Made by a program: the position numbers and the translations under genes. Of a stretch of 55,265 nucleotides of DNA, positions 7,820 to 15,977 are shown in pieces (the first letter of the stretch is position 1; every line of letters begins with the position of its first letter). The notes below the pieces were generated by a model, which was given only the letters and a program-made list of their open reading frames with translations, ran no database searches and was not told where the DNA came from. Origin of the DNA: Acidobacteriota bacterium (GTDB taxonomy: Bacteria; Acidobacteriota; Thermoanaerobaculia; Gp7-AA8; JAHWKK01). The DNA is taken from positions 1-55,265 of the forward strand of contig JAHWKK010000026.1 of the NCBI GenBank assembly GCA_019347945.1, written 5' to 3'.

Positions 7820-8746
7820 ATGAATGTCGCCGTCACAGGCTATTCCGGTTTCGTCGGACAACATCTGATGAGGGTCCTCACCGCCGCCGGCCATCACACG
7901 CGTGCGATCGGTCGATCGAAGCCTTCGCCGATTGCTGATTGGCATCAGATCGATGATCTGAGGAACGCGCCGTGGGATCGTCATCTCAGAGGCACCGACA
8001 TCCTTTTTCATCTCGCTGCCAAAGCTCACGCGGCTGACACCACCGAATCGGAAGTTCGAAGCATTAACGTAGAGGCTACGGAATTCATCGTTCGTGAAGC
8101 TGTCAGGCAGGGTGTGGAAAAGGTCATCTTCCTGAGCTCTGTGAAGGCGCAGGCCAGGGTCTCACGCGAGAACTGCCTGCGGGAATCCGACACTCCGAAG
8201 CCAGACGGCATCTACGGGAAGGCCAAGAAAGACGCTGAGGAGAGGATAACCAAGCTCTGCAGAGGCAGTTCCACGTCCTACACGATCATTCGTTCTCCAG
8301 TGGTCTACGGCCCCGGGGTAAAAGGGAATCTGCTGAGCTTGTTGAAACTGATCGACAGAGGACTTCCGCTCCCATTCCAGTCCGTAAGCAACCAGCGTAG
8401 CCTGATTTCCGTAGATAATCTCGTAGATGTACTAGTGCGTTGCATTACCGGCGGAGATGATCAAACATATCTGGTTTCGGACGGGGACGACCTTTCTACT
8501 CCAGAATTGATTCGTGAGATGGCCTTTGCCCTCGGGAAAAAGCCGTTGTTACTGCCAATTAACGCCGGCATTCTACGCAATACTCTCAGAATCCTCGGGC
8601 TGCGGTTCCACGCTGATCGCCTCATCGGAAATCTATGCGTCAACATCCAAAAAGTACAAACTGACCTCTCGTGGAGTCCGCGCTTCAACAGACATGATGT
8701 ACTTCAGAGCACCGCACAATGGTACAAAGAGACTACCAGTTCATAG
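7820..8746 (+). CDS. NAD-dependent nucleotide-sugar epimerase/reductase (SDR, WbpV-like)
   Basis: An extended SDR of 308 residues with an N-terminal TGYSGFVG nucleotide loop, a conserved LAAKAH segment, and the catalytic pair SSVKA (serine) and YGKAKKDAE (Tyr-x-x-x-Lys). The overall pattern resembles enzymes annotated as UDP-glucose 4-epimerases or UDP-N-acetyl-quinovosamine dehydrogenases, which usually sit beside a lipid-carrier glycosyltransferase. No such transferase follows here. It is the only plus-strand gene in the polysaccharide region, and its last 14 bases overlap the end of the converging TPR gene. Family is secure, substrate is not. Confidence 0.8.
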   Translation: MNVAVTGYSGFVGQHLMRVLTAAGHHTRAIGRSKPSPIADWHQIDDLRNAPWDRHLRGTDILFHLAAKAHAADTTESEVRSINVEATEFIVREAVRQGVEKVIFLSSVKAQARVSRENCLRESDTPKPDGIYGKAKKDAEERITKLCRGSSTSYTIIRSPVVYGPGVKGNLLSLLKLIDRGLPLPFQSVSNQRSLISVDNLVDVLVRCITGGDDQTYLVSDGDDLSTPELIREMAFALGKKPLLLPINAGILRNTLRILGLRFHADRLIGNLCVNIQKVQTDLSWSPRFNRHDVLQSTAQWYKETTSS

Positions 8747-9263
8747 CCTCCAGAAAGCCCGGTTGCTCTCCCGGCTGGGAAAGCGCCTCTCTTGACCATT
8801 CGGCCGCCCTTTGCTCAGCTCTCTCACGCAGTGGGCCGTAAGGAATCGCTGCGCGAAGACCGTACGAATAAGCAATGGCAATCGCCAGGTGGATCTCGCC
8901 CTCTTCCTGACGGCCTACCTGGAGCTCATATGTTCCCAGTTCCAGAAGTACTTCCATGTCAGGGGCGTAAGCCAGAGACCGACGGTAAGCGGCCACCGCC
9001 GCATCCTCCGCTCCGACAGCTCTCAGATTTCTGGCCAGGTACAGCCTCCGCTTACCCTCAAAGTAAGAATCCCATGGGCCACCGGAGAGTATTTCGATAT
9101 TTCCTCGGGCACGGGACGGCATGAGGGTCTGTGCATCTGTCGATTCCATCGCGACCCTCAGGGCCCGATTCGCCAAAGCAGGCTGTATAACCAGACTGTA
9201 CACGAGGGCAGCGGCGACGAATACTATGGCGATGCTAGCGATGATGTCCAGTAGACGCTTCAT
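8733..9263 (-). CDS. Membrane-anchored TPR-like protein
   Basis: A 176-residue protein with one N-terminal membrane segment (about residues 5-27, rich in I, A, V and L) followed by a soluble part. That part contains two helical hairpins resembling tetratricopeptide repeats: one around A-A-V-A-A-Y-R-R-S-L-A-Y-A-P, the next around L-L-E-L-G-T-Y. It begins 29 bases inside the end of the O-antigen ligase gene, so the two are probably translated together. TPR partners next to Wzy/WaaL-type proteins are common and may help assemble the glycan machinery, but no specific function can be read from this sequence. Confidence 0.7.
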   Translation of the reverse strand: MKRLLDIIASIAIVFVAAALVYSLVIQPALANRALRVAMESTDAQTLMPSRARGNIEILSGGPWDSYFEGKRRLYLARNLRAVGAEDAAVAAYRRSLAYAPDMEVLLELGTYELQVGRQEEGEIHLAIAIAYSYGLRAAIPYGPLRERAEQRAAEWSREALSQPGEQPGFLEAMNW

Positions 9264-10584
9264 GGTCTCCGAGAGCCAAACCAGATGTTATGGCGAGGAT
9301 TCCGTAGGTACCGGCGATCTGCAACGGAAACAGGAGAAGCGCACATATGACCATTGCAGCTAACTGGCTGAGCCCGAGAAGAGATCCTGCTGTGGCACCC
9401 ACAGGTCGAAGGCGACTACAGTAGATGCCAACGAAGAGCAGGCTCGTCAACAGGCCTATCGTTCCCGTTTCTGCGAAAATCTCCAGGAAGTCATTATGTA
9501 CCATGTCGAAGTACAACGGCACTCTCGGCTCAGTTGTTTGCCCCGAGAGTCGTTGTTTCAAGGCGAATTCCAGGTATTCCTCCTCAAAGCGCCCGGGCCC
9601 TACTCCGGTAACAGGATTCTCAGCTCCCATCATGAGGGCAGTAGAAGAAACACCGAGACGGCCTCCCGTCGCTGTGTCCATCTGCCCCGACTGCACAAAC
9701 GAGTGGTAATTCGCCAGCCTCGGCCATGCTGGTATCAGCGCCAGGAAAATGGCCAACACTGTTGCGGCGGCAATCCCCATCAGTCGTTGCTTCGCATTTC
9801 CCCGCACGGGCCGGTAACTCATTAGGAGCCACAGCAGGACTAAAACTCCGGCTGCGATGATTGCCGTGATCGTCGTTGTGAGCAGCAGCCCCACAGCGGC
9901 GGCAGCAACAGTGATCCCGCCCGTTCTTTTTTTCGCCCGAGAGATCAGAAAAAGTCCCGTCGCGAGAGCGAGTACGAAGTACATTCCGAGGTCGTTGCGA
10001 TTTCCCATCAAACCCGCCGCGGACAAAAGACGCTGGTCTACGGGATCCGCCCGCTGCCACGTCTCTTCAGTCAGGACGACGAACCACGTTCCGGTGCGCT
10101 GGCTGACGAGAGCCAGTAGATTCAGAAGCACTGGCACCACCATCCACTGGAGGATTCCTGGAGCGGAGTTAACACGCCCGTACGTTCGAGCCGCAAAAAA
10201 AAGAACCAACCCTGCGTACGCATTTGCCACTGCCCACCTGGCGCCCCAGGGATCGGGAGACGCAAGGGCAGCAACCAGCAGCCAAATGCCCACGAGCAGA
10301 CTGCTCCGGCCAAGGGAGTCCAGCGCCCGCCAGCTGAGATGAAATTGTTCCCTCGAAAATGATGAAATCCAGCAAAGTCCTGCAACACAGACTATCGATA
10401 TCGCTATCGCTCGAACCCACAGGGTCTTAGGAAATCGAAAAGAATCCCACGCTCCAGGATCGACGATGATCGGCAGTACGACTAATGTCAGGCCAAGAAG
10501 AATGCCGAAGCTCTTGTGAGGGCACTTTCCGGCCCGGCCGTCCACCAGCTCCATGATAGCTGGCTGCGGCATTTTGCCTTTCAT
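9235..10584 (-). CDS. O-antigen ligase/polymerase family membrane protein (Wzy_C)
   Basis: A polytopic inner-membrane protein of about 449 residues with some ten or more hydrophobic segments. Between them lies a large periplasmic loop carrying the Wzy_C signature: G-G-R-L-G-V-S-S-T-A, then NPVTGVGPGRFEEEY, then VHNDFLEIFAETG. This family either polymerises O-antigen repeat units or ligates finished glycan to a lipid or protein. The ATG at 10584 is preferred because an AAGGAAAG tract precedes it; an in-frame ATG at 10650 adds a polar stretch. It lies downstream of the antiterminator gene and overlaps the TPR gene. Polymerase or ligase cannot be decided here. Confidence 0.85.
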   Translation of the reverse strand: MKGKMPQPAIMELVDGRAGKCPHKSFGILLGLTLVVLPIIVDPGAWDSFRFPKTLWVRAIAISIVCVAGLCWISSFSREQFHLSWRALDSLGRSSLLVGIWLLVAALASPDPWGARWAVANAYAGLVLFFAARTYGRVNSAPGILQWMVVPVLLNLLALVSQRTGTWFVVLTEETWQRADPVDQRLLSAAGLMGNRNDLGMYFVLALATGLFLISRAKKRTGGITVAAAAVGLLLTTTITAIIAAGVLVLLWLLMSYRPVRGNAKQRLMGIAAATVLAIFLALIPAWPRLANYHSFVQSGQMDTATGGRLGVSSTALMMGAENPVTGVGPGRFEEEYLEFALKQRLSGQTTEPRVPLYFDMVHNDFLEIFAETGTIGLLTSLLFVGIYCSRLRPVGATAGSLLGLSQLAAMVICALLLFPLQIAGTYGILAITSGLALGDHEASTGHHR

Positions 10585-10709
10585 CTTTCCTTCTTCTTGT
10601 CTCACCAACGCCCAACGTCCTGTGTGCGAGCTCGATCTTCTTCCTGTCACTATTACTGAGGATCTGCGGACTTCTCGCTGCCTTCTCGTCGCTGACCGCC
10701 GGGCGGGCT

Positions 10710-10746
10710 CCGCCCCCTTCGGTGCATTCGGGCACCGACGGGGCGG
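10710..10746. other. Strong GC-rich hairpin between nusG-like gene and O-antigen ligase
   Basis: Inner arms of seven bases (TCGGTGC at 10719-10725, GCACCGA at 10732-10738) around a six-base loop, extended by outer seven-base arms (CCGCCCC at 10710-10716, GGGGCGG at 10740-10746) after a small internal bulge. Read on the minus strand it lies in the leader before the membrane-protein gene and has no T-run after it, so it is not an ordinary intrinsic terminator for that direction. It could be a pause site, an mRNA-stabilising stem, or a repeat copy. Confidence 0.55.
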
Positions 10747-10821
10747 GGTCAGTTTTCGGCCTCACGATGGAGGATCGCGCTCAAGCTACGTCAATGAGAA
10801 TGCGACAACGTCGACACTTTT

Positions 10822-11364
10822 TTACTTCTTCGGCCTCACCGCTTCCCGGTCGAGGTCAACCGAAACGGCCTGATTCAGAGCCGTCACCGAGATGATCATT
10901 CGCCGTCCGCCGTTGATCTTTTTCACGACGCCACGGTAACCGGCAAACGCTCCTTCCGATATGGTCACCTCGTCTCCAACGACCGGCTCCGGCCAGGGAC
11001 GTAGGTAGCCCCCCTGCTCCTTGAGGGCGTGCAGCTGACTCAGCTCCTTCTGCAGGCGATCCTGATCCTCGATCGGCAGGAACGCGACGAGAAGATTCGA
11101 CTGCTGCGCGGCGAGCTTCTCCTCGCGATGACCGCGGAAGAATACATAACCAGGAAAGACAGGGAGCCAGGCGGAGCCACGCGCAGAGCGCCGGTTACGG
11201 TTCTCCCACTGCGGAAGGTAGACCGGGGCGCGGCCGCGAAGCAGGCGCGCCAGGTTCTTCTCCTGGCGACTGCGAACGTAGACCACCTGCCACGGCATCT
11301 CCTCGGTGGGCATCTCGAAAATGTTTTCCGGCCAGCAGTCCGGCTCGCGCTCCAGAATCGGCAT
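10822..11364 (-). CDS. NusG/RfaH-like transcription antitermination protein
   Basis: A 180-residue NusG paralogue. The N-terminal NGN domain runs from about residue 23 (PWQVVYVRSRQEKNLA) through VFPGYVFFRG. The C-terminal KOW motif follows (VGDEVTISEGAFAGYRGVVKKI, about residues 125-150). Specialised NusG paralogues bind RNA polymerase and let it read through long polysaccharide operons. Its start shares one base with the stop of the MarR-type gene (TGATG), so the two are co-transcribed, and the surface-glycan genes lie downstream on the same strand. This context makes a locus-specific antiterminator far more likely than housekeeping NusG. The N-terminal 20 residues with one cysteine have no obvious role. 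Confidence 0.88.
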   Translation of the reverse strand: MPILEREPDCWPENIFEMPTEEMPWQVVYVRSRQEKNLARLLRGRAPVYLPQWENRNRRSARGSAWLPVFPGYVFFRGHREEKLAAQQSNLLVAFLPIEDQDRLQKELSQLHALKEQGGYLRPWPEPVVGDEVTISEGAFAGYRGVVKKINGGRRMIISVTALNQAVSVDLDREAVRPKK

Positions 11365-11696
11365 CAGGCTTTCACTTCCTGCGCGGCCAGTCGCGCCTCG
11401 AGACGGTCGATCTCGGCCCGGATCTCGTCGAACTCCGCCGACTTCACTCTCAGGAAAGCGATCGTGACGCGAGTGCGTTCTGCCACGCCCTGCGGCGTCA
11501 GCTTGTAGACGTACTGGCGTTTCCGGCTGCTGTTCTTGAAGTTTTTTGCTTTGACGAAACCCTTCCGGATCAGCGCGGCGAGACAGTAATTGGCCTTTCC
11601 GACGCTCACGCCGAGTCGCGAAGCCAGCTCGCGCTGCGTGATCTCGGGGTCATCTTCGACCGCCTTGAGGATCCGATATCTGATTTCCGCGTTCAT
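11364..11696 (-). CDS. MarR family EPS-associated transcriptional regulator
   Basis: A 110-residue winged-helix protein. The N-terminal part (ILKAVEDDPEITQRELASRLGVSVGKANYCL) is a helix-turn-helix, followed by a wing and a coiled-coil-like C-terminal helix (EFDEIRAEIDRLEARL) likely used for dimerisation. The QRELA..LGVSVGK.NYCL..L..KGFVKA pattern is that of the small MarR-like regulators found with exopolysaccharide loci. It is the first gene of a leftward operon with the NusG-like antiterminator. A near-consensus promoter and a perfect palindrome lie directly before its start codon, so it probably represses itself and the glycan genes downstream. No Shine-Dalgarno sequence precedes the ATG. 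Confidence 0.88.
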   Translation of the reverse strand: MNAEIRYRILKAVEDDPEITQRELASRLGVSVGKANYCLAALIRKGFVKAKNFKNSSRKRQYVYKLTPQGVAERTRVTIAFLRVKSAEFDEIRAEIDRLEARLAAQEVKA

Positions 11697-11697
11697 G

Positions 11698-11743
11698 TGT
11701 TCAAATGTTGAACAAATGATAGCGGAGCCGGCAGATAAGTCAA
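11698..11743 (-). promoter_or_regulatory. Promoter and 17-bp palindromic operator of the marR-nusG operon
   Basis: On the minus strand a -35 box TTGACT (11743-11738) is followed by 16 bases and a -10 box TATCAT (11721-11716). Just downstream is a perfect inverted repeat, TGTTCAA-N3-TTGAACA (11698-11714), one base before the ATG. The expected transcription start falls inside the palindrome, giving a leader of only about 13 bases. A dimeric winged-helix protein bound here would block initiation, so autoregulation by the adjacent MarR protein is the simplest reading. Confidence 0.75.
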
Positions 11744-11789
11744 GGGGTATCGTTCAGAAGACGACAAGTCGAATGATGAGCCTCCCGGC

Positions 11790-12836
11790 TCATCGTTTGA
11801 CGGCGGTGTCCGACAGACTCGCGTACTGTTTCGCATACCACGCCTTGAAGTCGGTGCTCTTCTCCCGGATGGCTCGCCACCAGTTCTGATTCTGCTCGTA
11901 CCATCGCACGGTCGACTCGAGCGCTTCATCGAACGGGGTCCACTGGTCGAATCCGAGCGAGCGGAGCTTGTTGGTGTCGACCGAGTAGCGGCGATCGTGA
12001 CCGATCCTATCCGGCACCTGCCGGATCAGACTCTCCGGCTTACCGAGGAGCTCGAGCACCCGCCCGGTGATCGAGCGGTTCTCCATCTCGTTGCCGCCGC
12101 CGACGTTGTAGACCTCTCCGTTCGAGCCGTGCTCGATCAGAAAGTCGATCGCCGCACAGTGGTCGCGTACATACAACCAGTCCCGAACGTTCTTTCCATC
12201 GCCGTAGAGCGGCAGCGGCTGATCGTCAATCGCGTTCGTCACGAAGAGCGGAATGAGCTTTTCCGGATACTGGTACGGCCCGAAGTTGTTCGAGGCTCGG
12301 GTGATGATCACCGGCATCTCGAAGGTCTCGGCGTAGGCGTGCGCCATCCGGTCGCCGCCCGCCTTCGACGCCGCGTAGGGGTTCCGGGCGTTGAGCAGAT
12401 CATCCTCTGAAAAGGACCCCTCATCGATTGAGCCGTACACTTCATCGGTCGAAATCTGCACGAATCGCTTCAGCCTGCCCCGCCGCTTCGCCTCTTCGAG
12501 AAGCACCAGCACGCCCTTGACGTCGGTGTCGATGAACGACGCCGCATCAACCAGCGAACGGTCGACGTGCGTCTCGGCAGCAAAGTTTACGACCACATCG
12601 ATGCCGGCATCGTCGATTCCACGATACGCCTCGCTGACCGCGCTTCCGTCGGCGATGTCGCCCTCGAGAAAGCGGTAGTTCGCCTCCCCCTCGTAGTCGG
12701 AGAGATTCTCGCGGTTGCCCGCGTAGGTGAGCTTGTCGAGATTCACGACGTTCGTGTCCTCTCCATACTTTTCGAAGAGGTAGCGGATGAAGTTGGATCC
12801 GATGAACCCGGCGCCGCCGGTGACGAGATATTTCAT
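11790..12836 (-). CDS. rmlB: dTDP-glucose 4,6-dehydratase
   Basis: Converts dTDP-glucose to dTDP-4-keto-6-deoxyglucose, the precursor of rhamnose and other deoxysugars. At 348 residues it has the expected length. Seen are TGGAGFIGS (residues 6-14), LDKLTYAGN, AAETHVDRS, the catalytic STDEVYGS with the acidic pair of the dehydratase, YAASKAG (Tyr-x-x-x-Lys), and the substrate-binding RASNNFGPYQ.PEKLIP and GDG.NVRDW stretches that identify RmlB. No rmlA, rmlC or rmlD is adjacent, so the rest of the pathway lies elsewhere. It sits upstream of the marR promoter on the same strand, and a heptamer-repeat element lies on its 5' side. Confidence 0.93.
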   Translation of the reverse strand: MKYLVTGGAGFIGSNFIRYLFEKYGEDTNVVNLDKLTYAGNRENLSDYEGEANYRFLEGDIADGSAVSEAYRGIDDAGIDVVVNFAAETHVDRSLVDAASFIDTDVKGVLVLLEEAKRRGRLKRFVQISTDEVYGSIDEGSFSEDDLLNARNPYAASKAGGDRMAHAYAETFEMPVIITRASNNFGPYQYPEKLIPLFVTNAIDDQPLPLYGDGKNVRDWLYVRDHCAAIDFLIEHGSNGEVYNVGGGNEMENRSITGRVLELLGKPESLIRQVPDRIGHDRRYSVDTNKLRSLGFDQWTPFDEALESTVRWYEQNQNWWRAIREKSTDFKAWYAKQYASLSDTAVKR

Positions 12837-12879
12837 GCTGGGTTGAGGTACGTCATTCGGGGAGAGAATATTTCATGAA

Positions 12880-13124
12880 TGAAGAGTGAAGAGTGAGGAG
12901 TGAAGAGTGAAAGAAAAGCGGTTGCTGGTTGCAGGTGCCGGTTGCAGGTGTGCCGCCGGTGGCCGGTGGACGGTTGACGAAATCGCATTGCGGAGTGCGT
13001 GGGACGGTGATTCACGACCCCCCGGTCGGCGCTTCGCTGGGCCCAGGATGACGAGCGCAGAATGGAGGTGACGATTCACAACGCTGTGTTCTTTCACTCT
13101 TCACTCTTCACTCTTCACTCTTCA
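12880..13124. repeat. Heptamer-bounded intergenic element E1
   Basis: Left array of four TGAAGAG-type units (12880-12907), a core of about 180 bases, and a right array of four perfect CTCTTCA units (13097-13124) in inverted orientation. The right array directly abuts the stop codon of moeB (13125-13127). The core holds a module also found in other elements (cttcgctgggcccaggatga at 13032-13051), and an alternating gccggttgcaggt-like stretch. No protein-coding frame is credible. Confidence 0.85.
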
Positions 13125-14282
13125 TCAATACTTCGGCTGGCTCGGATCGATCTCGTCGGACCAGGCGAGAACGCCCCCTTCGAGGTTGGTCGCGCGGAAT
13201 CCCTGGTTCCGGAGAAAGTTCGCCGCCATCGCGCTCCGTTTGCCGCTTCGGCAATGAACGATGATCTCCTTCGAGCTGTCCAGCTCGCCGACACGGTCGC
13301 GAAGCTCTCCGAGAGGGATTGGGACGGCGTCGGGGATGCGGCTGATCTCCCGCTCGTGCGGCTCGCGGACGTCGACCAGTACGAAGCTCTCGTCCTCCCT
13401 CTCCATCCTCTCTTTCAGCCCGCGTACATCGATAGAATCGGTCATCTTTTCCTCACCTTCGGGAGACGGCTCCCGCTGCGTTCCGCAAAAGGCATCGTAG
13501 TCGATCGGCTCCAGAATCGTGGGAGCGTCGCCACAGAGCGGACAGCCGGGGTCGCGTCGCAGCAGGATCTGCCGGGTCGTCATTGAGCGGCCGTCGACGA
13601 TCAGCAGCCGGCCCGCCAGAGTTTCGCCCAGCTTCAGGATCCACTTGATCGCTTCGAGTGCCTGAATCGTTCCAATCAGCCCAGGAATCACACCGAGAAC
13701 GCCGGCCTCCTCGCAGTCGGGCACCGACCCCGGAGGCGGAGGCTCCAGATGGAGGCATCGGTAGCAGCCGGTTCCGGGAGAATGAAAAACGCTGACCTGC
13801 CCCTCGAACCGATGAATGCTCCCGTAGATATCGGGAATGCCGGTGAGAAAGGCGCAATCGTTGACTAGATAGCGCGCCGGAAAGTTGTCTGTTCCGTCCA
13901 GCACCAGATCGTAGTCCGCGAAGATCTCCATCGCGTTCGCCGATTCGAGAAGGACATCGTGGCGATTGATCACGACGTGGGGATTGAGCTCGGCGAGCCG
14001 CCCGGCCGCGCTCTCCACCTTCGAGGTGCCGATCCCGCCGGTCCCATGGACGATCTGCCGCTGCAGATTGCTCGCGTCGACGCGGTCGAAATCGACGATG
14101 CCGATCGTTCCGACGCCTGCGGCGGCGAGATAAAGCAGCGCCGGTGAACCGAGGCCTCCCGTTCCGACGCAGAGAACACGAGCGTTCTTCAGCTTCCGCT
14201 GCCCCTCGAGTCCGACCTCCGGCAATACGAGATGCCGGGCATACCGGGCGATCTCCTCGTGCGTCAGCCCGGCGTCGTTCAT
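13125..14282 (-). CDS. moeB: MoeB/ThiF-family sulfur-carrier adenylyltransferase with C-terminal rhodanese domain
   Basis: Residues 1 to about 250 are an E1-like adenylyltransferase that activates the C-terminal glycine of a small sulfur carrier such as MoaD or ThiS. Seen are VGTGGLGSPA (ATP loop), IVDFDRVDASNLQRQ, the DGTDNFPARY segment, and zinc-binding pairs CYRC and CPLC. Residues about 285-385 are a rhodanese domain with the active-site cysteine in HCRSGKRS, which would supply sulfur. This MoeB-rhodanese fusion is well known (MoeZ-like). It overlaps the thioesterase gene by four bases. The stop codon lies directly against the heptamer array of E1. A moaA gene at 40979 in the same window supports a molybdopterin role; thiamine or cysteine synthesis is also possible. 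Confidence 0.88.
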   Translation of the reverse strand: MNDAGLTHEEIARYARHLVLPEVGLEGQRKLKNARVLCVGTGGLGSPALLYLAAAGVGTIGIVDFDRVDASNLQRQIVHGTGGIGTSKVESAAGRLAELNPHVVINRHDVLLESANAMEIFADYDLVLDGTDNFPARYLVNDCAFLTGIPDIYGSIHRFEGQVSVFHSPGTGCYRCLHLEPPPPGSVPDCEEAGVLGVIPGLIGTIQALEAIKWILKLGETLAGRLLIVDGRSMTTRQILLRRDPGCPLCGDAPTILEPIDYDAFCGTQREPSPEGEEKMTDSIDVRGLKERMEREDESFVLVDVREPHEREISRIPDAVPIPLGELRDRVGELDSSKEIIVHCRSGKRSAMAANFLRNQGFRATNLEGGVLAWSDEIDPSQPKY

Positions 14283-14713
14283 TCGAGCCCTTCCCCCTCC
14301 TCGACGTACGGCGCGATCTTCTCTCTGACGGCATCGGGCACTGGAGTCGAGGTGAATGCTCCCTGCTTCACCGCGACGAGCACATACTTGCCACGGGCAA
14401 CGACCGTCTTCGGATCCCGCTTTGCGGTCACCTCGAAATCGATGTGAATCGAGCTCTTCCCGACGTGGCCGAACCAGCTGTGGACCACAAGCAGCTCATC
14501 GAGCCGGACCGGGACATAGAACTCGCAGACGACGCGAGCACGGGGGAGCCAGATGCCGATCTCCTCGACGAGCTCCGCGTAGCTCAGGCCGCACGAGCGG
14601 AGCATTTCGGCCTCGGCGAGTCCGAAGAACCGGAGATAAGCCTGATAGTTGATGATTCCGGCGGCGTCGATGTCTTCCCATCGGACGTATTCTTCGATTG
14701 CGTAACGAGCCAT
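14279..14713 (-). CDS. Acyl-CoA thioesterase, hotdog fold (YbgC/FadM-like)
   Basis: A single hotdog-fold protein of 144 residues. The N-terminal R-W-E-D-I-D-A-A-G-I-I-N-Y-Q-A-Y-L-R-F matches the 4-hydroxybenzoyl-CoA thioesterase/YbgC signature, where the aspartate at about position 15 is catalytic. Such enzymes hydrolyse short- or medium-chain acyl-CoA or acyl carrier thioesters. It is translationally coupled to moeB by a four-base overlap, a pairing with no clear functional logic. The ATG at 14713 lacks a strong ribosome-binding site. Confidence 0.85.
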   Translation of the reverse strand: MARYAIEEYVRWEDIDAAGIINYQAYLRFFGLAEAEMLRSCGLSYAELVEEIGIWLPRARVVCEFYVPVRLDELLVVHSWFGHVGKSSIHIDFEVTAKRDPKTVVARGKYVLVAVKQGAFTSTPVPDAVREKIAPYVEEGEGLE

Positions 14714-14761
14714 GAGCAGGATTGTAGCGGAGCGAACCCGGCCACGAGGCCGGGGAAAGGC

Positions 14762-15331
14762 TCACTCCTCAGGGGGTTTCTTCGCTATCTGGCCGAGAAC
14801 GTCGGCGGTTCCGTCCGGGTAGACGATGGCGACCTCGACACTCGACAGATCGTAACGGATGGTGAAGCGGGTTCCGTCGGGATGCCGGACGATCGTCTGG
14901 AAGCGTCCATCCGGAATTCGTCCCTCGCTCACCGGAGTCGCGAGCGATTTCGCCTCTTCGACGGTCCCGTTCGCGGCGGGACAGTGTGGGCCGGTCGTGG
15001 TGATCCGCTCCGACTCCCCGGTCTCAGGAACGGCGGGGGCGGGGCACTTTTTCACGAGTCGCGCGGTGGTCACGTAGTAATACCTGAAGCAATCCTCCTC
15101 CGGCTTTTCGCGCTCGACGCGATGGCGGCCGATCCGCGTTTCGGCGTTCAGCTCCCACGTACAGCCGTCCGAAAGTTCTCCCTCTCCGAAGGTCCGGTTT
15201 TTCGGGTCGGCCTCTCCGAGGATCAGACCCTCGGGGATGAAGCTCTCGCCGGCGACTTTGACGTCGGAGGCACCCAGGGGGATCGCGAGCGTGAGAAGCA
15301 ATGCGAACAAGAGGGGTCGGGATCGCTTCAT
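14762..15331 (-). CDS. Secreted protein of unknown function
   Basis: A 189-residue protein with a clear signal peptide (M-K-R-S-R-P-L then a hydrophobic run L-L-F-A-L-L-L-T-L-A-I-P-L-G-A, cleavage near A-S-D), so it is probably periplasmic. The mature part has at least four cysteines, suggesting disulfides, and a C-terminal beta-rich stretch (TRFTIRYDLSSVEVAIVYPDG). I do not recognise a family. An in-frame ATG at 15427 would begin inside the adjacent repeat element, so the ATG at 15331 is preferred. It lies about 50 bases before the thioesterase gene. Confidence 0.7.
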   Translation of the reverse strand: MKRSRPLLFALLLTLAIPLGASDVKVAGESFIPEGLILGEADPKNRTFGEGELSDGCTWELNAETRIGRHRVEREKPEEDCFRYYYVTTARLVKKCPAPAVPETGESERITTTGPHCPAANGTVEEAKSLATPVSEGRIPDGRFQTIVRHPDGTRFTIRYDLSSVEVAIVYPDGTADVLGQIAKKPPEE

Positions 15332-15390
15332 GACGGAGTCAACGAGGGGGCGGGAGCGGTCATTCTCGGAGATGCGGGGTCTTTCGATTC

Positions 15391-15965
15391 TGTCGCCCGC
15401 TGAAGCGGGCTTCACACAGAGGAGCACCCGCGTTTCTGTCCCCCGGCTGAAGCCGGGGGCTAATCTCTGACGCCGCCTTTGGCGGCTTTTTCAGTTGGGT
15501 TCGCCGAAGGGTGGGAGGGCGAATCTGTCGCCCCTCCGGGGCTCGAATCTGTTACGTCTTTGGACCCGGGGTTTCGCGGCTTCGCCGCTCCACCCCGCGC
15601 TACTTTCTGTCGCGCCTCCGGCGCTGGATACGCGCTCGCGATCCTGTCTGCTCAATACAAAAGGATCGATCTGCCCCGGCAGGCGCGACATAAGATCGAT
15701 CCGCCCCGGCAGGGGCGGTCAGAGAGTAGCGCGGGGCAAGGCCGGCGCCGCAGGCGACGGGCCGCAGCCCCGGGACTGACGTCATGCGCACATCGAGCCC
15801 CGGAGGGGCGACAGAGCGCCGAATATTCGAAGAAGCGCTAAGGCTCGCGTGATATCCAGCTCCGGTACAGCCCGCGCCAGCGGGCGAAAGATCTTAGCCC
15901 CCGGCTTCAGCCGGGGGACAGGGGCGTGCTCCAAAATGGTGTCGAGCCCGCTTCAGCGGGCGACA
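15391..15965. repeat. Terminal-inverted-repeat element, copy A
   Basis: A gene-free stretch of about 575 bases bounded by inverted ends. The left end has TGTCGCCCGCTGAAGCGGGC (15391-15410) and a CCCCCGGCTGAAGCCGGGGG palindrome (from 15440). The right end has the same two modules inverted (15894-15917 and 15945-15965). Inside are further small palindromes (gccgcctttggcggc at 15472, gcccctccggggc at 15530). Segments 15525-15628 and 15692-15813 recur in reverse orientation in copy B. Open frames here are translated repeat, and no transposase is present. Confidence 0.85.
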
Positions 15966-15977
15966 CCCCCGGTTACA

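Noticed and set aside
7632-7823. Small gene coupled to the SDR gene by a four-base overlap
   Set aside because: No domain, no ribosome-binding site, and a competing frame on the other strand. One overlap is not enough.
10710-10746. Intrinsic terminator of the nusG-like gene
   Set aside because: The stem is strong, but there is no T-run after it on the minus strand. A TTTT lies on the other side, where no plus-strand gene ends.
15479-15841. Open frames of 60-120 residues in repeat element A
   Set aside because: They exist in several frames on both strands, are rich in R, S, A and G, and consist wholly of palindromic repeat modules also present in copy B.
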